A DNA stretch of 16,363 bases from an uncultured Eubacteriales bacterium (GTDB lineage Bacteria; Bacillota; Clostridia; Oscillospirales; CAG-382), in assembly GCA_934444485.1 (NCBI GenBank), contig CAKSCN010000039.1, positions 1 through 16,363 of the forward strand, in the 5' to 3' direction. A model generated the notes under the pieces. The model ran no database searches. It saw only the letters and a program-made list of their open reading frames with translations, and had not been told where the DNA came from. The stretch's first letter is position 1. The number at the start of each line of letters is the position of its first letter. The translations under genes and the position numbers were made by a program. Of the stretch, positions 15,062-16,363 are shown piece by piece.

Positions 15062-16363
15062 GTGGATAATTCAATCAAAACAAAAATCATTGCCCTTGCG
15101 CTCACGGCGGCGCTCGGTGCGGGACTTTTCGCATCGTGTCAAAGCGAGGACGGCGGCGGAAAGAAAACTTCGGAAAGCACGGACATCACGTCAGAAACGG
15201 GCGGAGAGGCTGACGGCGAAAGCAAGCTCGTTCTTCCCGAGGGTAAATTTCTCGAAGGCGAGACCTTCAGCCTTTATCACGCACACCACGGCTTTGAAAA
15301 CTACTACCGTGAGGGCGCACAGCCCGGGGATATTCTCGGCGAGGCAATCATCGAAAGAAACGCCATGGTCGAGGACAGAACCGGCGTAAAGCTCAATTTC
15401 GTTCACACAACAACACCGGCGGATCAGTTCGGCGAGTCGCAGAAAATAGCCTCTCTCATTCTTGCCGGCGACACAACCTACGACGCCTTTGTCCATGTAC
15501 AGCACGGCACGATGCCGGGGCTTATAAACGAGGGTATGTTCATCGACTGGTACAAACTGCCGTACATCAACTTTGAAAATCCCTGGTGGTATTCAAACGC
15601 AATACGCGACATCAACTTCGGCGGCAAGGTTTTCTGGATGACCGGCGACTACAACCTCGGCTCTTTTTCGACAACCGAGTGCATAGCGTTCAACAAGACC
15701 ATGCTCGACGAGCTTGAGCTGCCGTACCCTTATCAGGACGTTTTCGACGGAACGTGGACGAAAGACAAGTTCATAAAATACATAGTTGCGGCGACAAAGG
15801 ACTTAAACGGCGACGGTCAGATGGACTACGACAACGACCGCTTCGGCTTCGGCGGCTGGCAGTACGAGCAGGTTCAGGCGCTCTACGTCGGTTTCGGCGG
15901 TCAGACTCTTGTAAAGGACGACAACGGTCTTCCGAAGCTCAACATCTACTCCTTACAGCAGAACAAGGTCATAGACGGAATGCTCGAGGTGTTCAAACAG
16001 CCCGGAGCTTTCTACCACGGCAAGGAATACGGCATGGAGGACAGAATGTTCGCCGAGGGAAGGCTTCTCTTCAACGACGCCTTTCTCTCTCAGATACAGG
16101 GAATGCGCAACTACGACGACGAAATAGGCTTCGTCCCCTACCCCAAGCTCGACGAAAACCAGGAGGACTACTATTCGAGAGTCGGTGCGATAAGCTGTGT
16201 GACATACATTCCCGTCACCCTCACCGAGGACAGATACGGACTTGTCGGCGCAACGCTTGAGACAATGGCATACTTCTCGCACACCGAGGTTCTCCCGAAG
16301 TACTTCGATACGCTTCTTACGGTTCAGTCAACACGTGACGTTGAGTCCGAGCAGATGATACCG
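15062..16363 (+). CDS. Extracellular solute-binding lipoprotein, copy 2 (3' partial, GTG start)
   Basis: 434 codons are visible before the window ends; by comparison with copy 1 about 60 are missing. The GTG at 15062 is preceded by TGGAGG and gives MDNSIKTKIIALALTAALGA with a lipobox ending at Cys26 (FASC), parallel to copy 1; no ATG fits. The linker is shorter than in copy 1. The mature region shares long identical blocks with copy 1, such as FVHTTTPADQ, LPYPYQDVFDGTWTKD and GGQTLVKDDNGLPKLNIYS, and also the calcium-loop-like DLNGDGQMDYDND starting at residue 247. Differences cluster in likely ligand-contact segments (for example FWMTGDYNLGSFSTTE versus FAMTGDYNLNSFSCTN), so the two may bind different glycans. 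Confidence 0.87.
   Translation, partial: MDNSIKTKIIALALTAALGAGLFASCQSEDGGGKKTSESTDITSETGGEADGESKLVLPEGKFLEGETFSLYHAHHGFENYYREGAQPGDILGEAIIERNAMVEDRTGVKLNFVHTTTPADQFGESQKIASLILAGDTTYDAFVHVQHGTMPGLINEGMFIDWYKLPYINFENPWWYSNAIRDINFGGKVFWMTGDYNLGSFSTTECIAFNKTMLDELELPYPYQDVFDGTWTKDKFIKYIVAATKDLNGDGQMDYDNDRFGFGGWQYEQVQALYVGFGGQTLVKDDNGLPKLNIYSLQQNKVIDGMLEVFKQPGAFYHGKEYGMEDRMFAEGRLLFNDAFLSQIQGMRNYDDEIGFVPYPKLDENQEDYYSRVGAISCVTYIPVTLTEDRYGLVGATLETMAYFSHTEVLPKYFDTLLTVQSTRDVESEQMIP

Noticed and set aside
1..16363. Search by eye for CRISPR arrays, transposase genes, integrases, tRNA or rRNA genes
   Set aside because: None seen. The only direct repeats of note are the two promoter copies, the AATTGTAC sites and the paralogous binding-protein genes.

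Overview
The window looks like chromosomal DNA from an uncultured-type Clostridia (Firmicutes), probably a gut or rumen polysaccharide degrader. Support: HPr kinase/phosphorylase, a PPi-type phosphofructokinase, SLH surface-anchoring repeats, a one-piece tmRNA whose tag ends in VALAA, a zinc-ribbon form of L28, strong AGGAGG ribosome sites and textbook sigma-A promoters with 17-bp spacers. I cannot name a genus from the sequence alone.

Layout. (1) 2-2485: the 3' part of a surface protein with SLH repeats followed by a right-handed beta-helix. (2) 2726-3904: a parvulin-type foldase lipoprotein, convergent with (3) 4032-5288, a GH3 beta-N-acetylhexosaminidase lipoprotein. (4) 5396-5747: tmRNA on the minus strand with its own promoter and terminator. 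(5) 5898-8163: promoter, a roughly 220-nt structured leader, rpe, PPi-phosphofructokinase and terminator, a small sugar-phosphate unit. (6) 8194-8537: ribosomal protein L28 (minus) with promoter, leader hairpin and terminator. (7) 8657-12015: a three-gene minus-strand cassette (DMT transporter, GH28-like protein, CE4-like deacetylase), more AT-rich by eye than its surroundings. (8) 12093-13121: hprK, the carbon-catabolite sensor kinase. (9) 13219-16363: two tandem paralogous sugar-type solute-binding lipoproteins, each with a perfect-consensus promoter; the second runs off the window end.

How it fits together. The extracellular proteins (beta-helix, GH3, solute-binding lipoproteins) suggest capture of plant or cell-wall glycans. 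rpe and PPi-PFK process pentose and hexose phosphates, and HprK reports glycolytic state to catabolite repression. A cre-like sequence overlaps the expected hprK transcription start.

The least expected structure is at the cassette. The L28 promoter and the cassette promoter are copies of one sequence: 23 bp identical, then 21 of the next 28 bp. They lie 3.48 kb apart in direct orientation around the cassette. Removing one copy and the cassette would restore a simple divergent rpmB/hprK intergenic region, so the cassette looks like an insertion that acquired, or arrived with, a housekeeping ribosomal promoter. Other points of interest are the structured rpe leader, a cluster of AATTGTAC half-sites behind hprK that recurs before the second binding protein, and a GH28-like enzyme lacking the usual catalytic-site His and Lys motifs.
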